DNA of 64,000 nt from Microbispora sp. H11081 (lineage in GTDB: Bacteria > Actinomycetota > Actinomycetes > Streptosporangiales > Streptosporangiaceae). Positions 51,745 through 63,533 of the stretch are shown piece after piece. The DNA lies in assembly GCF_012999535.1 (NCBI RefSeq), contig NZ_JABBWV010000010.1, positions 124,001 to 188,000 of the forward strand, written 5' to 3'. How positions within the stretch are numbered: the first letter of the stretch is position 1; every line of letters begins with the position of its first letter. The translations under genes and the position numbers were made by a program. The notes under the pieces were generated by a model that was not told where the DNA came from, did not search any database, and saw nothing but the letters and a program-made list of their open reading frames with translations.

Positions 51745-52791
51745 TCAACTTTCTCGGCTGGATCTCCTGAGAACATACGGCTCCACCACGCCGAGCCCGC
51801 GCGCGGGACGGCGGCGGAGCCTGACCAGATCGACGCCGGACGCGCCGGCGAGGCCCGCGGCCAACTCGGTGTCGGCGAGGATCGTGCCCGGGCGGGCGAT
51901 GGCCGTCAGCCGCGCCGCCAGGTTGACCGTCGTGCCGAACACGTCGCCCATGGCCGGCAGCACCGGCCCGTACGCCAGCCCGACCCGCACGTCCGGCCCC
52001 TCGGCGTCCCGCTTGAGCTCGTCGAGCAGGTCGAGCGCGATGCGGGCCGCGGTCGGCGGGTCCGCGGCGGTGAAGAGCACCTCGTCCCCCAGCGTCTTGA
52101 CCAGCCGCCCGCCGTGCGCCGCGATCACGTCGGAGGCCCGCGACTCGAACCCCTCGACCAGGTCGGCCAGGGCCAGCTCGTCCAGCTCACGCGACACGCG
52201 GGTGAAGGCGACGAGGTCGGCGAACCCGACGGCGATTTTCGGACGGGCCGCCGAGACGTCCTCCCCGGGCTCGGCCAGGGAGACCAGCCGGCCCGCGGTC
52301 GCGGCGAGCTGGGAGCGCCAGACGTGCACCAGCGTCTCTTCGAAGTCCGGCAGCAGACGGCTGACGGTGTCCATCACCTGCCGCATCGCGTCCTCGCCCG
52401 CCCGCACGCCGGGCTCGATCAGGGCGTCCACCATGATCTCGGCCTGCCACTGCGCGAGGCGGGCCGTCGTACGGCCGAGGGCGCGGGCCATGCGGATGAC
52501 GGTCCGCTCGTCGAGCGTCTCCGAGTCGAGCAGGTCGCGGATGCGGTGCAGGGCCGCCAGGTCGGCCTCGGTGAACGCCACGGCGTCGTCGGCGAACGTG
52601 GCGAAGCCGAGGGCCCGCCAGATCCGCGCCGCCAGTTCCTGCGGGACGCCGGCCGCCTCGGCCACCTGCCGTCGCGTGTAGGCCGGCGGCGGCCCCAGGA
52701 ACAGCCGCCGCATGTCGTCGGCGCCGGGGCGCCCGCTCTTGTCCACGTCCCCCTCCCCCGTGTCCTGCCTGTCCTTCTCGTCCGCGGCCAT
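51745..52791 (-). CDS. Class III adenylate/guanylate cyclase-domain protein
   Basis: A 348-residue protein. The C-terminal 190 residues form a class III cyclase domain: [11 protein letters not shown] holds a metal-binding Asp, KTLGDEVLF holds the substrate-specifying Lys and second Asp, and [10 protein letters not shown] the transition-state Asn and Arg. The N-terminal part begins with a helix-turn-helix-like [11 protein letters not shown] segment and a helical region, as in the actinobacterial cyclases with an N-terminal regulatory domain. The Lys suggests cAMP. The N-terminal part is not assigned to a family with certainty. Confidence 0.85.
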   Translation of the reverse strand: MAADEKDRQDTGEGDVDKSGRPGADDMRRLFLGPPPAYTRRQVAEAAGVPQELAARIWRALGFATFADDAVAFTEADLAALHRIRDLLDSETLDERTVIRMARALGRTTARLAQWQAEIMVDALIEPGVRAGEDAMRQVMDTVSRLLPDFEETLVHVWRSQLAATAGRLVSLAEPGEDVSAARPKIAVGFADLVAFTRVSRELDELALADLVEGFESRASDVIAAHGGRLVKTLGDEVLFTAADPPTAARIALDLLDELKRDAEGPDVRVGLAYGPVLPAMGDVFGTTVNLAARLTAIARPGTILADTELAAGLAGASGVDLVRLRRRPARGLGVVEPYVLRRSSRES

Positions 52792-52819
52792 CGCCGGGAT
52801 CCCGGCCGCCGCGCCGCGC

Positions 52820-53332
52820 TCAGTCCCCGTCGATGTTCCCGTCCGCGGCGTCCTCCACCAGCCGGAACAGCTCGTGCCTTACGCGCTGGATCTGGGGGAT
52901 GTCCCGGTAGTCGATGTCGCCCTTCTCGGACGCCGACTCGACCCGGAGCGTGCCGCAGCCGAGGATCCGCTCGATGAGCCTCTGGTCGGAGCTCACGCTG
53001 CTGACCTTGGCCAGCGGGATGTCGTCCTCCGACTTGTTCAGCACTCCCGTGCTGATAGCGAAGCGGTGCGAGGTCAGCGTGTAGGACGTCGTCACCCAGC
53101 GCAGGTAGGGGATGATCGTCCAGAGGACCAGCGCCACGAAGGCGACCACGCCCACCGTGCCGCGGGCGTACCCCGCGTACTCGTAGTCGCCGGGGATGAG
53201 GAAGAAGGCCGCGCCGACGGCGGCGAGCACGACGAGGAGGGCGAGGAACGGCAGGATCAGCCGCTTCCAGTGCGGATGGAACGATAGAACGATCCGCTCG
53301 CCGTCGGCCAGGTATTGATCAGGGAGACCCAT
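52820..53332 (-). CDS. Bacterial PH-domain (bPH_2) membrane protein
   Basis: A 170-residue protein with two adjacent membrane helices (about 27-80) and a bPH_2 domain (TTSYTLTSHRFAISTGVLNKSEDDIPLAKVSSV, quoted in part; residues about 82-150). Such proteins are widespread in actinomycetes next to biotin ligase and cyclase genes. Function unknown. Confidence 0.85.
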   Translation of the reverse strand: MGLPDQYLADGERIVLSFHPHWKRLILPFLALLVVLAAVGAAFFLIPGDYEYAGYARGTVGVVAFVALVLWTIIPYLRWVTTSYTLTSHRFAISTGVLNKSEDDIPLAKVSSVSSDQRLIERILGCGTLRVESASEKGDIDYRDIPQIQRVRHELFRLVEDAADGNIDGD

Positions 53333-53376
53333 GGCGCAAATCGTGACACGATCGCCGGTCGATTGCATGCGTTCGG

Positions 53377-54222
53377 TCAGCGGGCCGCGCCGTTCTCCGT
53401 GACGGTGTGGGGGCGTACGTGGACGACGTCGCCCGCGCTGAGCGCGTGCTCGCCGTCCCGGTCGCGTACGAGCAGGTGGCCGGACGCGTCGACGCCGGTC
53501 GCCAGGCCGGTCAGCACGCGGTCGCCGGGCAGTTCGACCCTGACCTCCTGCCCCACGGTGGACGACCAGGCGAGGTAGGCGGCACGCAGGCCCGAGGCGT
53601 CCGGGTCGCCGCCCGCGGCCACCCAGTCGCGGTAGCGCGTCTCGATCTCCCGCAGGATCCCGCGCAGCAGCGGGTCGCGGTCGGTGCAGGCGGCGTTCTC
53701 GATCGCGAGGGACGTCGCCCGGTCGACGGGCAGTTCCTCCCGCCGCATCGAGACGTTGAGCCCCATGCCGACGATCACCGCGTGGTCGGCCCGCTCGGCG
53801 AGGATGCCGGCGAGCTTGCGCTCCCCCACCATCAGGTCGTTGGGCCACTTGAGCCGCACGTCGACCTCCGCGATCCGCCGTACGGCCGACGCGGCGGCGA
53901 GGCCGGTCAGCAGCGCCAGCCAGCCCTGCCGGGCGGGCGGCGCGTCCGGCCGCAGCAGCATCGAGAACGTCAGCCCGGAGCGCGGCGGAGCGCTCCACGG
54001 CCTGCCGAGCCGTCCCCTGCCCGCGACCTGCTCCTCCGCGACCAGCACGGCGCCCTCGGCCGGGTTCTCCCGCACGGTCCTGGCCAGGTCGGCGTTGGTC
54101 GAGCCGGTCCGCTCGACGACGCGTACGGACGTCCACAGCGCGCCGGGGCGCACCAACGCCCTGGTCAGCGCGGTCTCGGACAGCGGAGGACGATCCAGGT
54201 CGGCGTACGGCGAGTCGGGCAC
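53377..54222 (-). CDS. birA: Biotin-protein ligase BirA
   Basis: A 281-residue ligase without the DNA-binding domain of the E. coli protein. The BPL catalytic core has RTGSTNADL, the biotinyl-AMP loop GRGRLGRPW and the K-W-P-N-D motif (LKWPNDLM). It attaches biotin to carboxylase carrier subunits, fitting the acyl-CoA carboxylase genes at 61.6 kb. The 259-nt gap to fdhD shows no supported feature. Confidence 0.93.
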   Translation of the reverse strand: MPDSPYADLDRPPLSETALTRALVRPGALWTSVRVVERTGSTNADLARTVRENPAEGAVLVAEEQVAGRGRLGRPWSAPPRSGLTFSMLLRPDAPPARQGWLALLTGLAAASAVRRIAEVDVRLKWPNDLMVGERKLAGILAERADHAVIVGMGLNVSMRREELPVDRATSLAIENAACTDRDPLLRGILREIETRYRDWVAAGGDPDASGLRAAYLAWSSTVGQEVRVELPGDRVLTGLATGVDASGHLLVRDRDGEHALSAGDVVHVRPHTVTENGAAR

Positions 54223-54481
54223 CCGATCAGGCTATCGGCCCCCGGGGCCGCCTTCGCCGCCCCATCCGCCCCTTCTGCCACCTTCGCCCTGTCCACCCCG
54301 CGCGCCCGCCGACGCGGCGAGCGAAAGGGAGCCGGGGCGGGTGGCATTCTCGACCGGGCGTTCCACCAGGTGCGGCGCGGGATGCGTCCTCCTCCCGCCA
54401 CCCGGCGGACGACGCCTGAGACGGGGCGTGACAGGCTGCGTACCGGAAAGAACGGCAGCCATCCCTCGAAGGAGGCGGCAC

Positions 54482-55357
54482 ATGGAACGGGACATCGCGG
54501 CGCGGCCCACCGCTCGTCCGGGGCCCGTCACGCGATCACGCGTCCGGAGGGTGTCCGGATCGGCCGTACACGACCGGCGGGACGACCTCGCCACCGAGGA
54601 ACCGCTGGAGATCCGGCTCCTGGCCGGTGGCGAGAGCCGTACGGTGGCGATCACGATGCGGACGCCGGGCGCGGACTTCGAACTCGCGGCGGGCTTCCTG
54701 AACGGCGAGGGGATCGCCAGCCCCGGCGACATCGCCGCCATCGGCTACTGCACGGACGAGGACCTGGACCCCGAGGCGCGCTACAACACGGTGACCGTAC
54801 GGCTCACCACCCCGCACCTGCCCGACCTGGGCGCCCGGGCGCGCAACTTCCTGACGTCGAGCGCGTGCGGCGTCTGCGGCACGGCGAGCCTCGACGCGTT
54901 GCGCGACCGCTGCGCCGTGCCGACCGTGCGCCCGCCGGTCGGTGTGTCCGCCGCCACCCTGTACGGCCTGCCCGACCTGCTGCGGAAGGCCCAGGGGGTC
55001 TTCGGCAGGACGGGCGGGCTGCACGCCGCCGGGCTGTTCACCCCCGACGGGACACCCGTCGTCGTACGCGAGGACGTCGGGCGGCACAACGCCGTGGACA
55101 AGCTCGTCGGCTGGGCGCTGCTCAGCGGCCGTACCCCCCTCGACCTACACATTCTGCTGGTGAGCGGCCGGGTCAGCTACGAGATCATGCAGAAGGCGGC
55201 GAGCGCCGGCGTACAGATCGTCTGCGCCGTGTCCGCGCCCTCCTCGCTCGCCGTCGACCTGGCGCGGGAGTTCGGCATCACCCTCGTGGGGTTCCTGCGC
55301 GAAGAACGCTTCAACATCTACGCCTGCCCCGAACGGATCGACGTCGGGCGGCTCTGA
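54482..55357 (+). CDS. fdhD: Formate dehydrogenase accessory sulfurtransferase FdhD
   Basis: A 291-residue FdhD. The sulfur-transfer Cys pair is present in SSACGVCGTAS, with the family motifs GFLNGEGI, FGRTGGLHAAGL, REDVGRHNAVDKL and LLVSGRVSYEIMQKAA. It passes sulfur to the molybdenum cofactor of formate dehydrogenase. GGAGG before ATG 54482 fixes the start. No formate dehydrogenase gene is in the window. Confidence 0.95.
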   Translation: MERDIAARPTARPGPVTRSRVRRVSGSAVHDRRDDLATEEPLEIRLLAGGESRTVAITMRTPGADFELAAGFLNGEGIASPGDIAAIGYCTDEDLDPEARYNTVTVRLTTPHLPDLGARARNFLTSSACGVCGTASLDALRDRCAVPTVRPPVGVSAATLYGLPDLLRKAQGVFGRTGGLHAAGLFTPDGTPVVVREDVGRHNAVDKLVGWALLSGRTPLDLHILLVSGRVSYEIMQKAASAGVQIVCAVSAPSSLAVDLAREFGITLVGFLREERFNIYACPERIDVGRL

Positions 55358-55366
55358 AGGACGCGG

Positions 55367-55398
55367 CCGGGGCCGGTCGGGCACCCGACCGGCCCCGG
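55367..55398. terminator. Bidirectional terminator hairpin between fdhD and ppc
   Basis: A perfect 15-bp inverted repeat (55367-55381 with 55384-55398) with a 2-nt centre lies between two convergent genes, 9 nt after each stop. It lacks a U-tract, but its placement argues for a shared terminator. Confidence 0.75.
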
Positions 55399-55406
55399 TC
55401 CCGCCG

Positions 55407-58040
<2,634 letters not shown>

Positions 58041-58118
58041 GCTTCGAAGGCTAGCGAATCGCGCTCGGTGACCCGAGAGCGGTCTCACCAATTGGACTAG
58101 ACCACTGAACCGCGCAGG

Positions 58119-58580
58119 TCAGGCCAGCTGCGCGTCCGGGGTCCCGGCGGCCTCGGGAAGCGCCCGCAGGCGGCAGGTGAGGTATTGGGTGAGCCGGCCG
58201 TGCGCCACCACGATCGCGCCGAACGCGAAGATCAGCATGGAGATCGTCGTCAACTGGTCGTCGTCGGCCAGCAGGATGGTCTTGGCGTCACCGACCCCCG
58301 TCCTGGCCGACAGCAGCCCTGTCACCAGGACGGTCAGCCACCGGCCAGCATGCTTGATCAACGGACGCGCGGTCGCGGTGACCGCGGCGGGCAGGGCGAA
58401 CACGCCGAAGGCGACGAGGATGATGGCGGTGCCCGCCGTGGAGATTTCGACCCGTCCGTCGATGGCGACTACGATCCCGCGCATCAGAAGACGGGCCAGC
58501 GCCCCGATGACCAGGCCGCTCAGCACCGCCGCGACCAGCGGCGCCCAGATCGCACGGCCCGTCAGGCCACGTTCGCGCAT
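58119..58580 (-). CDS. Small membrane protein of unknown function
   Basis: A 153-residue protein with four hydrophobic segments (VAAVLSGLVIGALARLL, AIILVAFGVFALPAAV, WLTVLVTGLLS, ISMLIFAFGAIVVAHG). GGGGAGA 6 nt before ATG 58580 decides the start; ATG 58595 has none. No family recognised. Its upstream region is repeat element B. Confidence 0.65.
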   Translation of the reverse strand: MRERGLTGRAIWAPLVAAVLSGLVIGALARLLMRGIVVAIDGRVEISTAGTAIILVAFGVFALPAAVTATARPLIKHAGRWLTVLVTGLLSARTGVGDAKTILLADDDQLTTISMLIFAFGAIVVAHGRLTQYLTCRLRALPEAAGTPDAQLA

Positions 58581-58683
58581 ATCGAATCTCCCCATAAGAA
58601 CGGTCCAAATGGTTATAAGGGCGGACCAGATCCCCCGCAACACCGCAAGAACTTCGCAACCCCCCCGTTACCCACCCCCCCAC

Positions 58684-59026
58684 CGTGATCTTGCAGTTTG
58701 TCGCAGCCGCAGCGCCGACCTGCACCTAGACCCGTCGTGATCTTGCAGTTTGTCGCACACCATAGGCCCGACCTGCGCGTGCGTACTTCACGATCTTGCA
58801 TTCTGCCGCCCTATCCGCGCCTGGCCAGCAACGTACGCGTCCTCGATCTTGCATTTGCAAGATCACGACACCGCTTCGCGCAGGCAGTGGCGGCAACGGG
58901 CGCATTTCTGCAAGATCACGAGATGCCTACACCCAGGCCAGCGTGAGTGCGTGCGACAAATTGCAAGATCACGTAGTGGATATGCGCAGGTCAACATGGG
59001 CGCCTGCGACTAATTACAAGATCACC
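58684..59026. repeat. Inverted array of 53-nt units (element B), four units per half
   Basis: Cores of the CGTGATCTTG type start at 58684, 58736, 58789 and 58842 (the last two degenerate). Inverted cores CAAGATCAC(G) start at 58858, 58911, 58964 and 59017. Every step is 52 or 53 nt. The centre is GATCTTGCA-tt-TGCAAGATC (58845-58864). The best units carry GTGATCTTGCAGTTTGTCGC, about 12 variable nt, GACCTGCGC and about 10 variable nt. Flanks are C-rich on the left and G-rich on the right, extending the symmetry. This fills most of the 463-nt gap between 58580 and 59044. The flanking genes are on the same strand, unlike those of element A. Confidence 0.9.
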
Positions 59027-59043
59027 GCGGGGGTTAGGGGGGG

Positions 59044-60630
59044 TTAGGTGGGGCGGGAGACGGCGGTGAGGAGTTCGGGGAGGCGGGCGAAGCCGATGCC
59101 GGCGGCGAGCCGGCGGCCCGCCCAGGCGGCCACCGCGCCGTACGGCACGGCGAGCACGGCCCACCAGGTGAAGCCGAGCATGACGGGCAGCGCGATCGGC
59201 AGCGCGAGCACACCGGTCACCAGCATCGTGGCGGTGGAGGAGGCGAACGCCTGCCCGCCCTGCCCGGGGGCGGCTCCGGAGAAGGCGTTCATCCGCTCGG
59301 GATAGGTGTACGGCACGAGCACGCTGGTAATGGAGCCGACCCCCATCGCCACGCCGAGCACGCCCCACGCCGTGAGCGCGGCGGCGGGCGCCCACGCGGC
59401 GTTCCCCGCCACGAGGGCGGCGGCCACCGACGCCAGCGCCAGCAGCGGCACGGCGACGACCGCCATGGCCAGGTGCCGCCCGGCCAGGTCGGTACGCAGG
59501 CCGCGCGGGGTCGCGACGGCCACGACGTTCATCCACAGCGACCTGCCGTCGATGCCGAAGAGGTTGGCCGCCTGCAGCCCCATCACCACGGCCGCCAGGC
59601 ACGCCGGGCCGATCGCGGCCCATGACCCGTTACCGCCGCCGGGACCCCTGAGGGAGAACATGAAGACGGCGCTCACGAAGACCGCGCTGAGCCAGTTCAC
59701 CCGGGCCCGCGGTTCGCGTCTCGCGTACTTCAGCTCCTTGGCGACGACCGCGCCGAGCATGCCGCCGGGCAGGAACCGGCTCGTCTTTGAACGGCGGACG
59801 GAGCCGCCACCCCCGGTGGAGGAGTCGGGCCGCACCAGCGCGTACCGCAGCGCCGCGATCCACAGCCGGGCGAGAACGACGACCGACGCCGCGACGACGA
59901 CCAGCTCGGCGAGACCTGCGAACCCTCCGTCGGCGATCGCGTGCGCGGCCATCCCCGGCGGCGTCCAGCGCAGGAAGTCCCCCGCCGACGCCAGGACGCG
60001 CACGGGATCGCCGGACAGGCCGCGGTTCAGCAGCAGGTTCGGCACCTGGACGAGCAGCAGGCCGAGGATCGCGACCACCGCGAGCAGGTCACGTCCCCTG
60101 CGGGTGCGCAGCACGCCGGACAACGCGGTGGTCACGAGGCGGGAGGCCGTGAGGCAGAAGGCGAAGAGAAGGAGCACCGCGGGCACCCCGATCAGCACTC
60201 CGCCCGGTCCGTGGGCGAGCGCGACCACGCCTCCGCACAGCGCGGCAAGCGAGGCGAGCGGCCACGGCCCCGCGGCCGACGCCGCGAACATGCCGGTGGC
60301 GAGTTGCCGGGTGGTCAGCGGGAACAGCGCGAGCCTGGCCGGGTCGAGCGTCTCGTCCAGCCCGAAGGCCATGAGCGGCACGACGACCCAGCCGGCGGCG
60401 AACACCGCGAACGCCACCGACACCAGGTCGAGGGCGATGCCGGACGGCGCGAGCCGGGCGAGGGACAGCAGCGCGAAGCCCGCGACGGCGGCGAGGAACG
60501 CGGCGACCAGCGAGATGACGAAACCGGCCTGCCTGCCCGCGTCGCCGCGCAGTCCCCCGCGGATCAGGCTGAGCTTGAGCCGGACGAACAGCCGGGCCGT
60601 CGTCACGGGGTGCTCCCGGAGCCGAGCCAC
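59044..60630 (-). CDS. ABC exporter permease
   Basis: A 528-residue membrane protein with about twelve hydrophobic segments and no ATPase domain. It begins RLFVRLKLSLIRGGLRGDAG, a typical cytosolic start for large ABC-2-like actinobacterial permeases. The ATG overlaps the upstream ATPase gene by 28 nt, so the pair is coupled. Substrate unknown. Confidence 0.88.
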   Translation of the reverse strand: MARLREHPVTTARLFVRLKLSLIRGGLRGDAGRQAGFVISLVAAFLAAVAGFALLSLARLAPSGIALDLVSVAFAVFAAGWVVVPLMAFGLDETLDPARLALFPLTTRQLATGMFAASAAGPWPLASLAALCGGVVALAHGPGGVLIGVPAVLLLFAFCLTASRLVTTALSGVLRTRRGRDLLAVVAILGLLLVQVPNLLLNRGLSGDPVRVLASAGDFLRWTPPGMAAHAIADGGFAGLAELVVVAASVVVLARLWIAALRYALVRPDSSTGGGGSVRRSKTSRFLPGGMLGAVVAKELKYARREPRARVNWLSAVFVSAVFMFSLRGPGGGNGSWAAIGPACLAAVVMGLQAANLFGIDGRSLWMNVVAVATPRGLRTDLAGRHLAMAVVAVPLLALASVAAALVAGNAAWAPAAALTAWGVLGVAMGVGSITSVLVPYTYPERMNAFSGAAPGQGGQAFASSTATMLVTGVLALPIALPVMLGFTWWAVLAVPYGAVAAWAGRRLAAGIGFARLPELLTAVSRPT

Positions 60631-61370
60631 GACAGTCCCTCTTCACCGTTGCCGCGTACGCCGACGAGGTCGAGGAACGCCTCGTTGAGCGTGCGGCCCC
60701 GCCGTACGTCGTCGAGCGGGCCCTGGGCGACGACGAGACCCCTGTTCATCACCGACACCCAGTCGCACAGCCGCTCGACCAGGTCCATCACGTGGCTGGA
60801 GAACACGACGGTGGAGCCGGACGCGGTGAACCTGCGCAGCACCTCGACCAGCGTGTTGGCGGAGACGGGGTCGACCCCCTCGAACGGCTCGTCGAGGAAC
60901 AGCACGCGCGGATTGTGCAGCAGCGCCGCCGCGAGGCCGATCTTCTTGCGCATGCCGGTGGAGTAGTCGACCACCAGCTTGTCCTGCGCCTCGGCCAGGT
61001 CCATGACCTTGAGCAGCTCGTCGGCGCGCCGGCCGACCTCGTCCAGGGGGATGCCGCGGAGCTGACCGCCGTACGTCAGCAGTTCGCGGCCGGACAGCCG
61101 TTCGAACAGCCGCAGGCCCTCGGGCAGCACCCCGATGTGGGCCTTGACGCTGATGGGGTCGGCCCACACGTCGTGGCCGTCGATCTCGATCCGCCCGCCG
61201 TCCGGGCGCAGCAGCCCGGTGATCATGCTCAGGGTCGTCGTCTTGCCGGCGCCGTTGGGGCCGACAAGGCCGGCGAAGCTGCCTCTCGGCACCACCAGGT
61301 CGACCCCGCCGACCGCCACCTGCTGCCCGAAGCGCTTGTACAACCCCTGTGTGCGTACGGCGTCCGCCAT
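60603..61370 (-). CDS. ABC exporter ATP-binding protein
   Basis: A 255-residue ATPase with Walker A GPNGAGKTTT, signature DYSTGMRKKIGLAAALL, Walker B VLFLDEPFEGVD and H-loop FSSHVMDLVERLC. GGGGGA lies just before ATG 61370. It pairs with the permease downstream. The signature STGM in place of SGGQ is common in this subfamily. Confidence 0.92.
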   Translation of the reverse strand: MADAVRTQGLYKRFGQQVAVGGVDLVVPRGSFAGLVGPNGAGKTTTLSMITGLLRPDGGRIEIDGHDVWADPISVKAHIGVLPEGLRLFERLSGRELLTYGGQLRGIPLDEVGRRADELLKVMDLAEAQDKLVVDYSTGMRKKIGLAAALLHNPRVLFLDEPFEGVDPVSANTLVEVLRRFTASGSTVVFSSHVMDLVERLCDWVSVMNRGLVVAQGPLDDVRRGRTLNEAFLDLVGVRGNGEEGLSWLGSGSTP

Positions 61371-61582
61371 GGATCCCCCGTTCGTCCCCAAGCCGTCGTG
61401 GATCCGAACGAACGGGACGTCAACCCCGTTCCTGGTACGGCCCATGAGGCGTCGCGGTGGCGTGACCCGGCGCGACCACGCGACGCCGGGCTGGTTACCC
61501 TGTCCGCCATGGATTCGACGCGACCAGGAGCGGCGTCCGGGACCCGAGGGCCGCTGGGCATGCGAGGAACGGTGAGCGGGCG

Positions 61583-63172
61583 ATGAGCGCGGAAAGCGCC
61601 CCCGGGATCGACATCCACACCACCGCGGGAAAGATCGCCGACCTGGAGCGCCGCCAGCGTGAGGCGGCCCACGCCGGCTCCCAGCGGGCGGTGGACAAGC
61701 AGCACGCCAAGGGGAAGATGACGGCCCGCGAGCGCCTGGCGGCCTTCCTCGACGAGGGCTCCTTCGTGGAGTTCGACGAGCTGGCCAGGCACCGGGCGAC
61801 CGCCTTCGGCCTCGACCGCGAACGCCCGTACGGCGACGGGGTCGTGACCGGGTACGGCACGGTGGACGGCCGGCCTGTCGCGGTGTTCGCGCAGGACTTC
61901 ACCGTGTTCGGCGGGTCTCTCGGCGAGGTCTTCGGCGAGAAGATCGTGAAGGTCATGGACCACGCGCTCAAGACCGGCTGCCCGGTGATCGGCATCAACG
62001 ACTCGGGCGGGGCGCGCATCCAGGAGGGCGTGGTCTCCCTCGGCCTGTACGCGGAGATCTTCAAGCGCAACGTGCACGCCTCCGGAGTGATCCCGCAGAT
62101 CTCGCTGATCATGGGCCCGTGCGCGGGCGGCGCCGTGTACTCCCCCGCGCTGACCGACTTCGTCCTGATGGTGCAGGAGAAGTCGCACATGTTCATCACC
62201 GGGCCGGACGTCATCAAGACCGTGACCGGCGAGGAGGTGACGTTCGAGGAACTGGGCGGCGCGCACACGCACAACTCGAAGAGCGGCGTCGCCCACTACG
62301 AGGCGTCCGACGAGCAGGACTGCCTCGACTTCGCCAGGGCGCTGCTGTCGTACCTGCCGTCCAACAACATGGACGACCCGCCGGCCTTCGACACCGAGGC
62401 GGACCTGGAGACGACCGACGCGGACCGCGAGCTCGACACGCTGATCCCCGACTCGGCCAACCAGCCGTACGACATGCACACGGTCATCGGGCACGTCCTC
62501 GACGACGGCGAGTTCCTCGAGGTCCACGCGGGCTTCGCGCCGAACATCGTGGTCGGATTCGGCCGGGTCGAGGGGCGTTCGGTGGGCGTCGTCGCGAACC
62601 AGCCGATGCGGTTCGCCGGCACGCTCGACATCGACGCCAGCGAGAAGGCCGCCCGGTTCGTCCGCACCTGCGACGCCTTCAACATCCCGGTGCTGACCTT
62701 CGTCGACGTGCCGGGCTTCCTGCCGGGCACCGGCCAGGAGTGGAACGGCATCATCAGGCGCGGCGCCAAGCTGCTCTACGCCTACGCGGAGGCGACCGTG
62801 CCGCTGGTCACGGTCATCACCCGCAAGGCGTACGGCGGGGCGTACGACGTCATGGGGTCCAAGCACCTCGGCGCGGACGTCAACCTCGCCTGGCCCACCG
62901 CCCAGATCGCCGTGATGGGCGCGCAGGGCGCGGTCAACATCCTCTACCGGCGCGAACTGGCCGCCGCGGACGACCCGGACGCCGCGCGGGCCCGTTTCGT
63001 CGGCGAGTACGAGGACACGCTGGCCAATCCGTATCTCGCGGCGGAACGCGGCTACGTCGACGCGGTCATCCGGCCCTCCGACACCCGGGTCCAGGTCGTC
63101 CGCGCGCTGCGCGCACTCCGCAACAAGCGGGCCGCGCTGCCCCCGAAGAAGCACGGGAACATCCCGCTGTGA
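61583..63172 (+). CDS. pccB: Propionyl-CoA carboxylase beta subunit (carboxyltransferase)
   Basis: A 529-residue carboxyltransferase. [13 protein letters not shown] and [14 protein letters not shown] form the acyl-CoA site and [14 protein letters not shown] the biotin site. Asp422 in AYGGAYD is the residue that, in the Streptomyces enzyme, favours propionyl-CoA over acetyl-CoA. It makes methylmalonyl-CoA for lipids and polyketides. The alpha subunit is not in the window; the epsilon subunit follows with a 4-nt overlap. Confidence 0.93.
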   Translation: MSAESAPGIDIHTTAGKIADLERRQREAAHAGSQRAVDKQHAKGKMTARERLAAFLDEGSFVEFDELARHRATAFGLDRERPYGDGVVTGYGTVDGRPVAVFAQDFTVFGGSLGEVFGEKIVKVMDHALKTGCPVIGINDSGGARIQEGVVSLGLYAEIFKRNVHASGVIPQISLIMGPCAGGAVYSPALTDFVLMVQEKSHMFITGPDVIKTVTGEEVTFEELGGAHTHNSKSGVAHYEASDEQDCLDFARALLSYLPSNNMDDPPAFDTEADLETTDADRELDTLIPDSANQPYDMHTVIGHVLDDGEFLEVHAGFAPNIVVGFGRVEGRSVGVVANQPMRFAGTLDIDASEKAARFVRTCDAFNIPVLTFVDVPGFLPGTGQEWNGIIRRGAKLLYAYAEATVPLVTVITRKAYGGAYDVMGSKHLGADVNLAWPTAQIAVMGAQGAVNILYRRELAAADDPDAARARFVGEYEDTLANPYLAAERGYVDAVIRPSDTRVQVVRALRALRNKRAALPPKKHGNIPL

Positions 63173-63390
63173 GCGACCGGGATCCTTATCTCAGCATCGT
63201 GCGGGGGGAGGCCACCCCCGAGGAGACCGCCGCCCTGGTCGCCGCGCTGGCCGCCAGGGCGGCGGCGCCCGGCGGCCGGCCCACGCCGCCGCCGGCCGCG
63301 GCGCACTGGGGGAACCCGGCGCATCGGCTGCGTCCCGGGCTCCGGCACGGACCGGGGGCCTGGCGGCGTGCCTTCTTCCCGGGCGGCTGA
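63169..63390 (+). CDS. Acyl-CoA carboxylase epsilon subunit
   Basis: A 73-residue protein starting at GTG 63169, overlapping the pccB stop (GTGA). It has the family's [20 protein letters not shown] start, an Ala/Pro-rich middle and W-x5-R-x3-GxxGW-like end ([13 protein letters not shown]). Epsilon subunits stimulate the actinobacterial carboxylase. Confidence 0.92.
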   Translation: MSDRDPYLSIVRGEATPEETAALVAALAARAAAPGGRPTPPPAAAHWGNPAHRLRPGLRHGPGAWRRAFFPGG

Positions 63391-63533
63391 CGCCGTCTGG
63401 CCCGTCATCCGCGACGACCACGGTCGGATTACATCGACGGAACAGGGTGTCAACTGGCTCAAGAGTTGGGACTATCTAGAAAGCGGGGGAATATAGTCAG
63501 CCGATCATCTAGTGACGAGTCCAGGAGGACACC

